Source: Prunella strophiata
Taxonomy: Eukaryota; Chordata; Aves; Passeriformes; Prunellidae
Assembly: GCA_036583965.1 (NCBI GenBank)
Contig: JAZBQD010000018.1
Span: 14,796,867-14,860,866 of the forward strand
Direction of reading: 5' to 3'
Length of the DNA: 64,000 bases
Positions 1 to 13,000 of the stretch are shown piece after piece. The notes below the pieces were generated by a model, which saw nothing but the letters and a program-made list of their open reading frames with translations, did no database searches and was not told the origin of the DNA. Positions within the stretch are counted from its first letter, which is position 1; each line of letters opens with the position of its first letter. A program made the position numbers and the translations under genes.

Positions 1-941
1 AGAATTGGACGCTTAATCACATCAGAAACTGGATGGTCATGATCTGTTGTATTTCTGGCCATGAGAAATGTATTCTCAGAAGCAGGAGTAGTTAATTTGC
101 AGTTGTGCCACACTGGTATCCAGGGCCACAGCTGATGAATGAATAATGACAAATCCTGGTTAATAACAGTGGGTTTTTAAAATATCCATTGAAAGTTTCA
201 GGAGGGTTTTGTGGCACAGATGCTACTCTTATGTAGTATTTCACTGCAGAGGTGAACACACGAGTAGTTATTGCTGTGCTTGTTTTGGGAAGACAGGCTT
301 CTATTGAAAAGGCAATTTAGAGTCTCAGGGAAAGTAGGAATAGTGGTGGAGGTAGGGGGAAAGAGCTGCTCCCTCTCCCTGTGTACTGGCAGACTTAAGG
401 GAAGTAAGAATTTCCTGTTCTGTTCCAGTAAGTGACTTTCAGACTTTTCAGGCATAGGATAGAAATTCAGTATAAATAGGTTTGATTTCCCTTTCACTCC
501 TCAGACCTCTCACAAATATAGGTTGGTTATCTAGTAAATTTTTCTTTGCTCCCTGAAGTGGGTGGGTCTTCTTTTTCTTTCAGAATTGCTTTTTCTGAGT
601 AGTTGTACAAAGTTTTTTGGTTTTGTTTTTAATCTAGAAACTGTGAATATACTCAATTATTTTGCAAGACTGATAACATTTTTGCCTATGTGAGAAAGAA
701 GTTGAAGGAGGTGACAGGCTGTTAAGCAAAGAACTCTAAGAGAACATTGTGGATGAAAGGGAGAGAGAGAAAAATATTTAAGTTTAAAATCATAATAGAG
801 ATTGATTATAGCAGAGAAACCTGTGTTTTCACAGGTGTTTTCTGTGATTATGTATCCTTCTTGAATTTGACTTCAGTGCTCAAATTTTTATTGATACTAC
901 TTTTCAAATAAATTCTTAACTGCTACTTGTTTTTTTTCCAG
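1..941 (+). other. OTUD4 intron, incomplete at the window edge
   Basis: The window opens inside an OTUD4 intron. I looked for the preceding OTU-domain exon (WVGQVEISALSLMYR region) and did not find it here. The acceptor is a T-rich tract ending in AG at 940-941. Nothing else is recognisable. Confidence 0.7.
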
Positions 942-1014
942 GAAAGATTTCATAATATACCAGGAGCCAAATGCTTCTCCTTCGCGTGTAACTGAAAATG
1001 GCTTTTCTGATAAG
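942..1014 (+). CDS. OTUD4: OTUD4 exon, OTU domain (KDFIIYQEP)
   Basis: 73 nt, first base completes a split codon. It reads KDFIIYQEPNASP... and ends before GTAAAA. It is part of the OTU fold just before the catalytic His. Confidence 0.93.
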
Positions 1015-4000
1015 GTAAAAAAAAAATAAAATATGGCTATTGTGACAGGCAGAAGTAAGACTATAAACAGAAGTAGTTACATGTGACTTCTGTTATTCAA
1101 TATGATGAAAAGTGCTGAGATTTCAGTTTTAGCAATTTATTTTGTACATGTTTAAGGCAGTTGTGCTGTTAATACATGTAACACTTCTTTTTAAATAGAT
1201 GGGATGTATTTCGGGTGTGGCATATCTTCCTACTAATATAAAATTCTGTAAAAATCAGTTTTCAGGCACTAATCTCTGTCTTTTTTTTTTTTTTTTTGCT
1301 TTTGTTCAAATTCTGTTTGGTTTAAAGAACATCCACCAAACATTTCAATTGTTTTATTGATACAGTGAGATCCTGAGAGATAAGAAACCACATGGGTGCC
1401 TTAAATTGAATTTAAAGGTAGTGCTTATGAAGAATTTAGATGCAAAGCCTAAAGTATCCATGTGATTTTTTTGATAGGTATTGCTGTGCTTCTCAAATGG
1501 AAACCACTATGATATTGTGTATCCCATAGAGTATGCAGAGAAGGCTGCTCTGTGCCAGTGTAAGTATCAAGCTGTTAGTTAAAAACATATTTTTACCAAA
1601 AATGTTGAAGCTGTCATTGTTAGGTTTCAGGAAAAGGCTCTGTATGGAAGTTTATTATAGCCATTTTCATTAGCTTGGTTTTCAATGTGAGTTGTCAGTG
1701 ATTACCATATGATTACTATAATCACCAGTGATTACTATATGATTACCATCTGAAATGGTGGAATAAAAACTGATTTAGCTGATAACTGATTTTGCTCTTC
1801 CACTCTCCTCCTCTTCCCTAGCTCTGCTGTATGAGTTGCTCTATGAGAAAGTGTTTGATATGGATGTAAAGAAAATCATGGCAGAACTTAGTGCTGTTGG
1901 TGTGACAGAGGAAAGTAATGGGAGCAGTGAAGTGTCTGCTTCGGATTCGGAAGATGACAACTACAGGTAAATGAAATTGCAAAGTTGCCTGTGAACACAC
2001 ATTAAATGAATTTTCTGAATTTCTGGTGGGTAGTAGAATCCAATAGTCAGGGTTGAAAACATTTAAAAATTACTAAGAAAAGAAGCACAACGAGGTAGGG
2101 TTAGGAGTGTGAAAGAATGCAGTGTGTTATCTTCTCTTACCTAAGGACAGGCTTCTGGCCTTCCTCTGTTCTTCCTGCAGTCTAACTTTTGAGTCTCTTT
2201 ACATAATGGATTATTGCCATTGCAACATGTGCCTCTTCCTGTTTAGAGTAGCAGAATTCCCTGGGAGAACTGTCAGTGTGCCAGTCTCTGTGAGAATGAC
2301 TTGGCTTACTCTGCATCTGAGTAGAGTTACAGGAATCTGATCCAACTTGTGTGGCTTCCACATCTGGGGGCTGGAATACCTGCTTGAGGTGAAGCTGATG
2401 GAGACATACAGATACAGCTTGCTCCGTTTTGATCTGGATCATAAAGAAGTGGGTTTATATTCTTTTTGCTAGATGCTCTAGCAAGCTTTGAGATTTTGAC
2501 CTGACTCCTTTTGCTCAGTCAGTCATTCACAGTGCTATTTTTGCACTTACATATTGGCAGTTTTTCTTCTGTTTAATAAGGTTCTTAATTCTGGGCTTGT
2601 ATGAAATTCCACTGAAACTGTGAGATGATGCTGCATCAGTGGATCATGTACCCTCCTCCCACTGATTGTTACAGTCCTTCCCCAGGGCTCTGCTGTGTGG
2701 CATGTGGCAGAAGAAGTTCTTTGAGCTGTTGGGAGCTGGTTTCTCCCACAGGTTGAAAACAACAGAAAGGAAGATAATGGAAATCATCACAGGAAAAAAA
2801 AATAGTTCTGGGAAAGGGATTAGTTTATTTTCGTGTTTGGAAAAAAAAATACTAGGGAATGTTGCCAATTAAAATACAAAGTATTTCTGCCTGAGGAAAC
2901 AATTATTATAGCTAAATGTCAGCTAATGGAAATCTTTATTCCTTTCTGAAGGAAAGGAGCTTTCCTGGGATTCAAATGCAGTAGCCTTACCCTATATCTT
3001 TGGGATTCCTAAGAAAATACCCTGCTAACCTCCTTAGCACCTTTGGAAATAAGGTCGTGCTCACTGGAGACTGTGGAACTCAATGTTTTTGATTTAAACC
3101 ATATGTCCTATAATGCAGAAGCTGGCGTGTGTGTATGTGACTCTTGACCCAGTTAACACAAATTACAGACACTTTGCTGAGTTTATGAAGTCCTAAATCT
3201 TTTGCTTGTCTTAAAGTTGACTTCAGCATGTTTTCATAAGCTAGTTTTCCAGAAGATTCTTTTCATTTTATAAACTTTTCAGTTATGTTGTTATTAAGTG
3301 CAGTAGTTTTGGGAGAAGTTAATGCTGGCAGTTGCCTACAACTGCTGTAGGAAAAATACTTGGAACTTTCTCTGTGGAAAGTTTTTTTCCGGTGATGTCA
3401 GGTGTAGAAAATAAAGAATTAGAATGCCTGATGGAAGTTAACTAACAGAGTAGGTTTTGGTTTTGAGGATTTTTTTATGTCTACTTTTGCAAGGTTTTCC
3501 TTATGTAGTTGAAAAAATTTTAAGAGGGCTTTTGTTTTTTTTTTCCCTAGTCTTCCACCCCTTGCTTTTTTTTTTTTTTTTCTTCTAAGTGACAACAAAG
3601 CACACATAAGACAGACTTCCTAAAACTTGTACTTAAACCCAAAATCTTATTTCTTTATCAAAGAAAGTTAAAAATAACGTTTTTATTTTAGACAGCTTTT
3701 TCACTTCAAGAGATGAAGATATTCTGTGATATGCTTATTGTCAGGAAAATATATAGAGAATGGTAGTGTCACTATTTTTATCTTCCCTGATTTTCAAGCC
3801 TTAGTAATGCTGTAATTCATTATGAAAACATAACTTGCCTCTGTACTATTACAGAAGTAAAGCTACAACAGTTAGTGATATGAATGGAATGAAGTCTCTT
3901 TCCGGCAACAAGGTATTTATCCATTGAGATTTATTTTCTTTGTAATAACTTGTACTGGGCTATATTTTTAGTATTTAGTGTTCATGAGAGACTCTTGAGT

Positions 4001-7000
4001 TACTAGCTTTCCTAACATGTAATATGCCAAAAACTACCTGTTTCTTTGAAAGTAATGTATATTTTTGATGTGCTCAGAGGTGGGTAGGTGTCCTTTTTAG
4101 TGCTGCTTGGTTCTTAGATTTGTTCTGGCATGGTTAAAAGAACACGATTTAATTATTTTTTTCCAAAGCTCTTTTTGTTTAATGCATTTTCAGCATTTCT
4201 GTGTTTCAGTACAAGGCTTGAGCACTGTGATTGAAATATGCAAAGCTGGACATGTCTGTGTAGTTGATCATTTAGCACTTTTTTCTGTTCCATGCAGCAC
4301 CTTGAGAGCAATGGGAATCCCACCTCGTTGGTGTTGCCTAAAAAGGTTCTGAAATCACTTGATCCCTTGGTTTACAGAAACGTTGAATATGATGTTTGGC
4401 TCCGATCCAAATGGGGTGAGTAACAGAATACTTCAAAGTTGCAGCTTTTGCAAGCTTTGTGAAGTGAAGCCCTCCTGAAGAACTGATGCAAGTGGCAGTT
4501 TGGTATATCTAAACTAACAGTATATTACTGCTTCTGTATTTACAGATCAGCAAAAACAAGATTTTTCTATTGCTGCTGGCATGCAATACTCCATTGGAGA
4601 TAAATGTAAAGTAAGTAATATTGAATTGTAGTTTATAGGCTCATTAACATTTTGCTCAAGATGTCCATTTTCCCTCTTCATTAACTATTTTGATATTGCT
4701 ACTTTATAAATACTCTTGGCTTGTGTCTTCAGCTGAGGATGTACTTTTTCTTTACTTGTTGGCAGTGTTCATGACTCACAGCATAATGTACAACTGATCA
4801 GTGCAATTTTGCGTCATTAAAAAATCACAAGGTTAACTCCAAGAGTATATGTAGTTAGATGACTGGGAGCCTCAATGTTAAGCATGGAACTGTATATCCA
4901 TGCATTTATGTTTGACACTGGAGGTAGTGATTACTCTTTGTATATTGGCTTTGATAAAATCTCAGTACTTCCAAGTAATGAAGTACAGCTTGCTTTAGTT
5001 ACTACAGATCCTGAAGTGTTGGGCAGTTCTTCCTCTCAGGGTGTTGCAAGTGTGTTACACAATTGGTCTTCAAATTCTATTAAGATTTGTATTAAGTATT
5101 GCTGCTTAAGAAGAATCAAGGTTTGCCATTAAATTCTGAATTTGTAGATTAGTCTCCTTAAGTGTGTTAATTAAACTGGTGGTACTCAGCTAAACGTGTT
5201 TCTTTCTAGGACATTTGACCATTTATTAAAGTTATTAATGTTAATGACAAAAGTATTCATTTGGGGTAATCATGCAGCACAGGGGCTCTTTCAGTTTGTA
5301 CTTTTTTATTTGGGTAATGGAATCAACCACGGCGACTAAACTGCAGGGAAAACACATCTCCAAACCTAAAAAAATCCCAGCCACAAAATACTCCACAAAG
5401 CCACAGGCCCTCAACCCCCTGGCCCCTGAACCAAACCAACCTAATGCCGAGTTGATTATTTATTGCTTAATAGTACAGGCTCAAAATGTGCATTTAAGAC
5501 CCTAAGGCTGTCTTGTGTAGTATTTATTTACAGATATTATAAGGAGAAAACACTCTGGTAATTAACATACTCTCTCTGTCAAATTTTCTCTGTATGTGGC
5601 AAGACAGTAAATATATAGTATAAAAACATGGGAAGAAAACATAAAGTGAATAGTGAAAATTAGAGTTGACCAAATTAATACAGCTGTAAAGCCAAATACT
5701 GTAGTGAAACATTAAGAAATTTATTTTTTATTCAACAGAAGAATTTTAAGAACATAGAATGTCAGTCATACAACTAACATTATGATCATATGATCGTGTC
5801 TAAAGAACTTCTTTTGATTGTTCTTGAAAAACCTTCTGAAGAATAACTCCTGAAGTAATTGGTGTTCATTATGTTCCTAATTAGACTACATTTCACTGAA
5901 GTGAAGTGGATTTTAATAGGGAAAAGATTTGAGTTTTTTTGTGAGAGAGAGTGTTTTCAGTAAAGCTGAAAAGCCTGGCTGCACTGATTGCTTTTAACTC
6001 TCTCATGTGGTTTTGAAAAGCATATTTCATTAAGCAGGGGTTCCACAGCAAGCTGTTTGTTTGTGGGCTAGTTTGTTTAGTGTTGTGTGTGTATGTTTGT
6101 TTTAATAGTATTTTTATTTCATTTTGAAGAATGGCTTTTGATTCATTTACTGAACTGGGATGTGTATTTCTCAGGTCTTCTGTTGCCCAGAGGAAAATTT
6201 CTGTTTCTCATTGTTTATATTTTAAAGAGTTAGCTCCTCTCACAGTCGTCTTTGGAGCTAATCCACTTTTTTCTTACTCTTGTTCTTTACAGGTGCGCTT
6301 AGACCATAATGGGAAATTTTATAATGCCCATATTCAAGAAGTTTTTTCAGAGAATGGGCCAGTTGTTGTATTTGTAGAAGAGCTTGGAGCAAAGTGAGTG
6401 CTTAATCTCTTTTGGAAGGGAGCACCAAACTGAAGAAAGCATTACTTTGGTTCAGAGTTAATTTCAGTCCCTGAAATGTAGCTGTTTCTTTACTTGGAGC
6501 AGTACTATCACAAATTTGTAAGAAAGCAGCATACTATTTAAAAAAAGGAAAAATTGATTATCATTTCATACTTCTTTCTGTAGTGCCAAGTAGTCTGGGT
6601 ATTACTTGCAGAGTAGAACAGTAATTACATCAGTAGTATTTTAATTTTTGTGCACAAGATTCATTCCTAAACAGATTGACACCGGGCTAATAAGGTGTTG
6701 CTTGTACTTAATAATTAGATGCTAGATTTGTGACAAGTATTGAAAGGTCCATTAAAGCACCGAGCTCCTCTGGTGGTTGAGTAGCTCTGCCTGATTCCAT
6801 ACAGCGAGTGCCAAGTTGCTCTTTAGATCAGCATCATCTTTGCCCTACCTGGGACAAAACAGTGTCTGAAGTTGTTGCTGTGGGTTGTGGATTGGATGGT
6901 TTTGGTTGTGTGGGGTGGGCTTTTTTGTTTGTTGGGGTGTTTTGGTGGGGAGGGGGCAGGGAGAGAGCAGTTTGAGATATCCTAAACTCTGCTGTAAGTC

Positions 7001-10000
7001 CTGTGACTTCTGGGTCAAAAAAAACCCACACTGATTGTAGTTTGGGAAGAGGAAGTACTTTCAGTCAAGGTAAATGAGAAAGATGCCCATTTATCTCATT
7101 TGATCACCATTAAAAAGAATTATGAGATCTGAAGAGTATCTTGCAGTTGGATTCCTTTTTAAATTGGAATTTAACCTGTTTGAATAATGTAACTATGTAA
7201 CTAATAAATTATACTAGTTATATATTTACATTATTCTATTAATACAGAATATATTACATTATTATAGTTATATATTATAATATTATATTATTATAGAATA
7301 AATATATAAATAAATAACTTTTCAAATAATTTAAACAGTTGCTTGGACCATCCTCTAGCATCCTCAATTAAAAAGGCAGTAATTGTTCTGGCACATACAC
7401 CATCAATGTAACATCTTTCAATCTTGGCACCTATTGCAGCATTGGTAATAAATTTATCTAAGTATTGCTTTTATCTAAGTATCTTGCTTTTGGGCATCAT
7501 TCTCTTTTTCTGTCTGCCCTGAAGGCATTACAATAGGCACTTCACAAGTGGCTGATCATTCTTTACTGGATAAGTTTGTGTCAAGTTGCTAGTTTTATGT
7601 AAAAAAAGAATAAAAAAGGGTTTGGTGTTCTTGCACATTGCTTGAGTGTAATCATAAAGGCAAAGGACTTTGAAAACAATGTTCTCAAAAATGGAAAGAT
7701 CTGTCAGTATTAGTGAACATGTGGTATTAATTTATGCAAGGCCCATTCTGGTCTTTTAAGATATTATTCCCTCCATAATTTCTTGTTTTGTAGGCATGCT
7801 GTCTCACTGAAGAGCCTTAAACCTCTTCCACAGACCTCTCCTATGGAGGGCTGGAACACTGTGCCAGGGAAGAAGATAAAAAAGTTTTACCCAACATGGG
7901 GGCAGAATGCTCAGCCTGGTAGGACTGTACCTGTCTTTGTGTGGCAGAATCTTCTTTGTCAGATGTTTTGTCCCAAAGAACTTAAAAGAAATGATTGAAA
8001 CAAAAGTCTTACCTGTTTTCACGCTGTTATCACAGATGCAGAGTGCAGAGGGCCAAAGAACCAGAGCAAGTCAATCAAACCCCAGTCAGCACTACCTCCT
8101 CGACTCCAGCATACTGTGGGAACCAGGCAGCACCAGTTCTTGTGTTCTGGGCCCCAACCTCATCAGACCTCAACTGAGCAAAAAGCTCCAGGCAGGAATC
8201 CTTCCCAGTCTGCAAGGTAAAACTGCAAACAGCATCTTTCCTGGCTTGAACTCTTAACTGAGCTTCTGGAAGCCCAGGTACCTGCTTCAGATGCTTCCAG
8301 CGTACTCTTGTGAAGTACATTGCCATTGAATGCTTAGGAAGTGTCCCAAGTCCTTAAGAATACACACAAGCATGGGAAAATATTTTTTTTTTTCTTGAAT
8401 GGCAGAAACTGCCTACAAAGCCACATTTTTTTTCTTGGAAAGTGGGTGCTAGTATGGATTATATTGTAGTTGTTTTTCTTTTTGGTTGGGGCTGAAATAA
8501 TGCCGCAGGTGCTTCTTGGGCATGGCTAAGATCTTCCCTCAGCTTCTGCTGAACCTGTCATTGGGGACTGCTTTGTGTTCTGACTTAACATTTGAAAGGA
8601 GTATTAAAACAGTGTTTTGCCTGCATTTGTTGGTAGTGACTTTTTGATTCCTTGGGCTGCTGCAGCAGTTTCTATTTCCGTACTTGCATCTTTGACTTTT
8701 TGATTCCTTGGGCTGCTGCAGCAGAGTTTCTATTTCCATTACTTGCATCTTCATCCTTTCTCCTAACCCATGAGTTTGTGTGGGGATTTGATCTGGAATT
8801 TCTTAGTCCGAGTGATCCTGCTTCCTTTTTCCGTGCGCAGGAAAGCGGAGCGCGAGCGCAGTGAGGAGCTGAGCCATGGCAGCAGGGACTGTAACTACTT
8901 CGGGCTGTCTCCGGAGGAGCGCAGGGAGAAGCAGGCCATAGAGGAGTCTCGTTCCCTTTATGAGATCCAGCAGCGGGACGAACAAGCTTTTCCTGCTCTT
9001 TGCAATGTATGCTGGATTCCTTGTAATTAACAGTGCACTTTCCATACTTGTCTGTGAGCCTTTCATTAGCCATTGGTTTGCTGTCCTTGAATCACACTGC
9101 AGTTCAGAAATTAGGGATATTCATTTTGCACTCACCTGTACTTCTAATTACATAATATCTACAATGCTTTATATGTTAAAGATAAGAAAATACACATAGT
9201 AGTTTATTCTGGGAATAATTGAACATGCACCACACAGTGATTTAGGTGTGTAAATATGGGAGACACATGAGCATCTGTATTTGTGAAATTTTGGAGAGAT
9301 CATTCTATTGATGCAATTTTAGTGAAAGTGGGTGGGAGTCCCAGTACATCCAGGGAAGAGAGCAGATCCTGTGGGTAAAGAGCTGCTCTCCACATAGGTT
9401 TGTTCTAGAGATGTGTGGGGCTTTTTGGGTTTAAATCCTAGGGCAAACAGAAACAACAACAAGGCTGGGAAAAATGACTAGGAGAAAGACTGAAGCCTAA
9501 GGGACAGAGGTTGCTCTCTCTGGGCAGTAACAGTTTGCTGTATTTGCTCACCTTCAGGAGGAGAATGTGATTTATTGTCTGAATGAAACAGATTTTGTCA
9601 TGTTAGCTAGTGACATGAGTGCTCTTAAAGGTCACTTGGCAAAATGTAGCAATGAATGAGAAAGAGGGGATGAATCTGCAGGATACTGAGCCAGACTCTC
9701 CCCCTTCCCCTTTCTGCCTATCACAGACAAATATTATTTGTCATGAAGGCATAATAGTATCATAGCAGATGAAGGTAAAGTGTCACTGGACTGATTTCAT
9801 AAAGTGATATTTCTGCTTTTGTCAACTTCTTCAGAACCAGTTAGTCTGTCAGGCTGCTACACAGACTGTGGATAATGTAAACCAGAAAAAGTTCTCAACT
9901 AGTGAAAGAAGAAACAGCAAGTGGACAGCAGAGGTGGAAGAGCAGAAGGAGAAAGGTAAAACTAAATGGGTTTAGATAAGGGCTGGTTTTTTTATTTGCT

Positions 10001-13000
10001 TGGTTTTATTACCAGTCTTAGAATTTGTTCAAGATGGGGCATCTGTTCAGGCAATGAGGGGAAAGTTATCCTAGGTAGCAGTGCCAAACTAAACTGGGCT
10101 GGAGGTAGCAAGGGTGTGGTTTGTGAAGAAAGTACATTTCCCTGCTTTGTGAATGTGGCTGAGAGAGTAGACTCCTGGCTGGAATTTTTGTAGTAAATGG
10201 GAAGAGAAATGAGAAAAACTAAAAGACATATCAGAGCTACCCTAAATTAGATCCTTTTGAAATTCTAGAGTGTGTGGCAGAAAGTGCCAGTGGGAGGAAC
10301 CTTAAGAGTAATTTATGAAGCAGGTAAAAGTATTCACTGTGGCATGGTTAAGAATTAGCATACTGTGGTACAGGAAGGGGAGAAGAAGGGTACAGAAGGG
10401 TTGGAAAAACAAACCTGTTTACAGTAGAAAGCTCTGTCACATGGTCAAAATTTTGTTTGGGTTTTCTCTCTTCCCCAGTCGGTTACAACACTTCAGCTTC
10501 TCTTCATGGACTTAAAGCTTTTCCTCCTCTGTGAGGAAGTGGAACGTGGCAGTAATAGAAGAAAGCTGTAGGTGCCAGGAGGAGGTAGTTAGTAAATCTC
10601 TGCTAATTGCAAAGGAATTTTTTAAGGAGTGTTCACATTTTTTAAAGGAATGTTCATGTAGAGAAAGCTGGAGAGAAAGTAAAGACTGTCGTGATGACTG
10701 AAGGACATGGCATGTCCAGCTTTCTCTGCTTTTTGTGACACTCTGGATTGCATTGCCTCTTGTGAAAGTAGGTTAACAATCCTATGGGAATGAAGTATAC
10801 TTCCTTCTATGTGCTTAGGGATTCCTATTGCTGCTCGGGGATTTGGCAGTAATTCTCAAAATCAATACTGTTTCCATTTATATTGCTGTCTAGTTGTGAC
10901 AGAGTATATTACAAGCTTTTAAAAAGTCTATATCTACTGCTGATAATCTTGGGCATGAGTTTGATTGACAAGCAGTGGTAGCCAGGTCTGAACATAAGCC
11001 AGAATGTGAAGAACTTGTTCAGATCTTATTATGCCACAATGGTTTTTTAACAATCTTCCCCACCAAAGTGTTCACTGGTGCTTGAGGAATGAAACTTTGT
11101 GCAGCAGTCTGAAAACTTTTTTAGATCTTCTAATCCACTGCAACATTCTAAACTTCTTTTTAATCAGTCAAAAGTAGACAATATTTTGAGCTTCTTATCT
11201 TAACATTTGAATATGAAATGTCAATCAGAGCACTTTCCCTTTAAGCAAAGAACAGACTTTTGTTTCATTAGGAGCAATTCAGGATGAATGTATTTAAAGG
11301 GACAGCTGCATTTCATTCCTGCTTTCTCCCAAGCATCACTGAAATGGTTTCCAAACATCAGTAAAGAACTCCTGTAGAGCTTGCAGAACCCAGGTTGAAG
11401 TAGCTGCTCTGTTACTGCCTGAATAACTGTTTTAGGATGCTTTGATCTTTGGTAAAAATAGAAATTTAAGTTTTCTGCAGTAATATATACTAAGGTATAG
11501 GTTTAGTTTTGAAAGTTTAATTTTGGAAAGAAAAACTAACTGGCTTAAGTTGTGATAGCCATAAGTGGTGTAATGGTTCATTTACTAGGTTATGTCTTGG
11601 TGTTGCAGAGTCAAATTCCAGGCAGATCCACTTAAGTCAGAAGCTTGAGCCAAATTCATCTGAGGTAATCTTAAAGAAAAGACCAAATTTTTTTTTAATG
11701 TTATTGCTTCTCTGATACATGATTAGCAGAGCAATAGCTGCCTTTAGAACTGTGATTGCTGCTGCTGCTTTACAGCTTTTAGTGAAATACTCCTAAGGTT
11801 GGAGGCTTGTATTTCTGTCAGCTTTCCTCAGCCCTGTAACCTATACTTAGTCTTTCTCTGCAATGGGAGTCCTCAAACCTGGGCTATTGAGAGCACTTAC
11901 AAATCTGGATTTGTAATTGCTTAGTACAGTCTGTACTTTCAGTATAATGGGACCACAGAAGATTTGATGTATGCTAATAGCTATTGTGCTAACAGACCAT
12001 GAGCTCTGAAGTTCAGTGAAGATTTATGGCCTCTTCTTGGCTTTTAACCTTTGCTGTCCTTTCAGTGAGCACTAGTATAATATGTGATGGGTGCTTAGCC
12101 CACTTTGTATGGAGTGTGGTTTACTGTTTGTGAATAACTCTTTGTAAAGTTAATCTTACTATTAGACTAGCTGTGTATGTTGTTTCTAACTTTGCTTTAG
12201 AAGAATAGTCAAGATGAGAGTTATCCAAAAGCTTCATCTCCTTTGGAACAAGTAAAAACAGATTCTCCGATTCTTGCTGAGCAAGTAAGAAATGTTTGTT
12301 TGATTTCAAAGTTTTCCAGTCAGGAGACTTCAGACAAAGGGGAGCTTCATCACAGCCACGTATGTATTACAATACTGGCTTTTAATTACACAGTCATTTC
12401 TATGGTGATAATGCTAAAATTTCATATTTACAGTTAGGAATCTGTTATGTCCAGCATAAAGATTGTAAAAGGACAGCCCTTGGTAGAGAAGTAAATCTGT
12501 TATTTTCTGAGAGAGGGGTTATTTCATATCTTTATACCACGGTAACTGTGCTTTTCCCTTTAAATTCTTTAGCTTTTCCTTTTCAGGTTTCTCTCAGGTT
12601 ATTGGTAATTGCTTGTGAGGGTGGCTTTTATTTTGGGTGGGAGATACTTAAATGTAAAGCTTGAGGAAGGAGGTGGTTCCAGCACTGATGGCTCTGTGCT
12701 ACAGGCATGGCTGGACAGAGCTCAGAGCAGATCTCTCCACACAGTGATGCAGCTCAGGTCTCTTTGGGTATGTTTCTAGTTAGTACTTCCCTGTGGGATG
12801 GTGGTAGGATGAGGTTGAGTCATCAGGGTCACCAGCCATGATGGGATTCAGATTTGTTTGTTTTTACAGAACCTGACCGAGTGCTTGCCGAGCGTAACTC
12901 CAACACCCTCTCCAGTCTTCTCTGAGGTGCATTTACCTCCAGCAGTGCCTTCTGTACCAGCCATTGTGCCAGCTTGGCCAAGTGAGCCAGCAACATATGG

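Noticed and set aside
5310..5450. A/C-rich segment as a coding or mobile element
   Set aside because: Looks like degraded repeat, but no diagnostic ends or family signature seen.
7196..7318. AT-rich self-complementary stretch as a structured RNA
   Set aside because: Low-complexity TA repeats fold by composition alone.
7907..8257. 116-codon frame overlapping an OTUD4 exon
   Set aside because: It crosses a splice donor and an acceptor in a different frame from the conserved protein.
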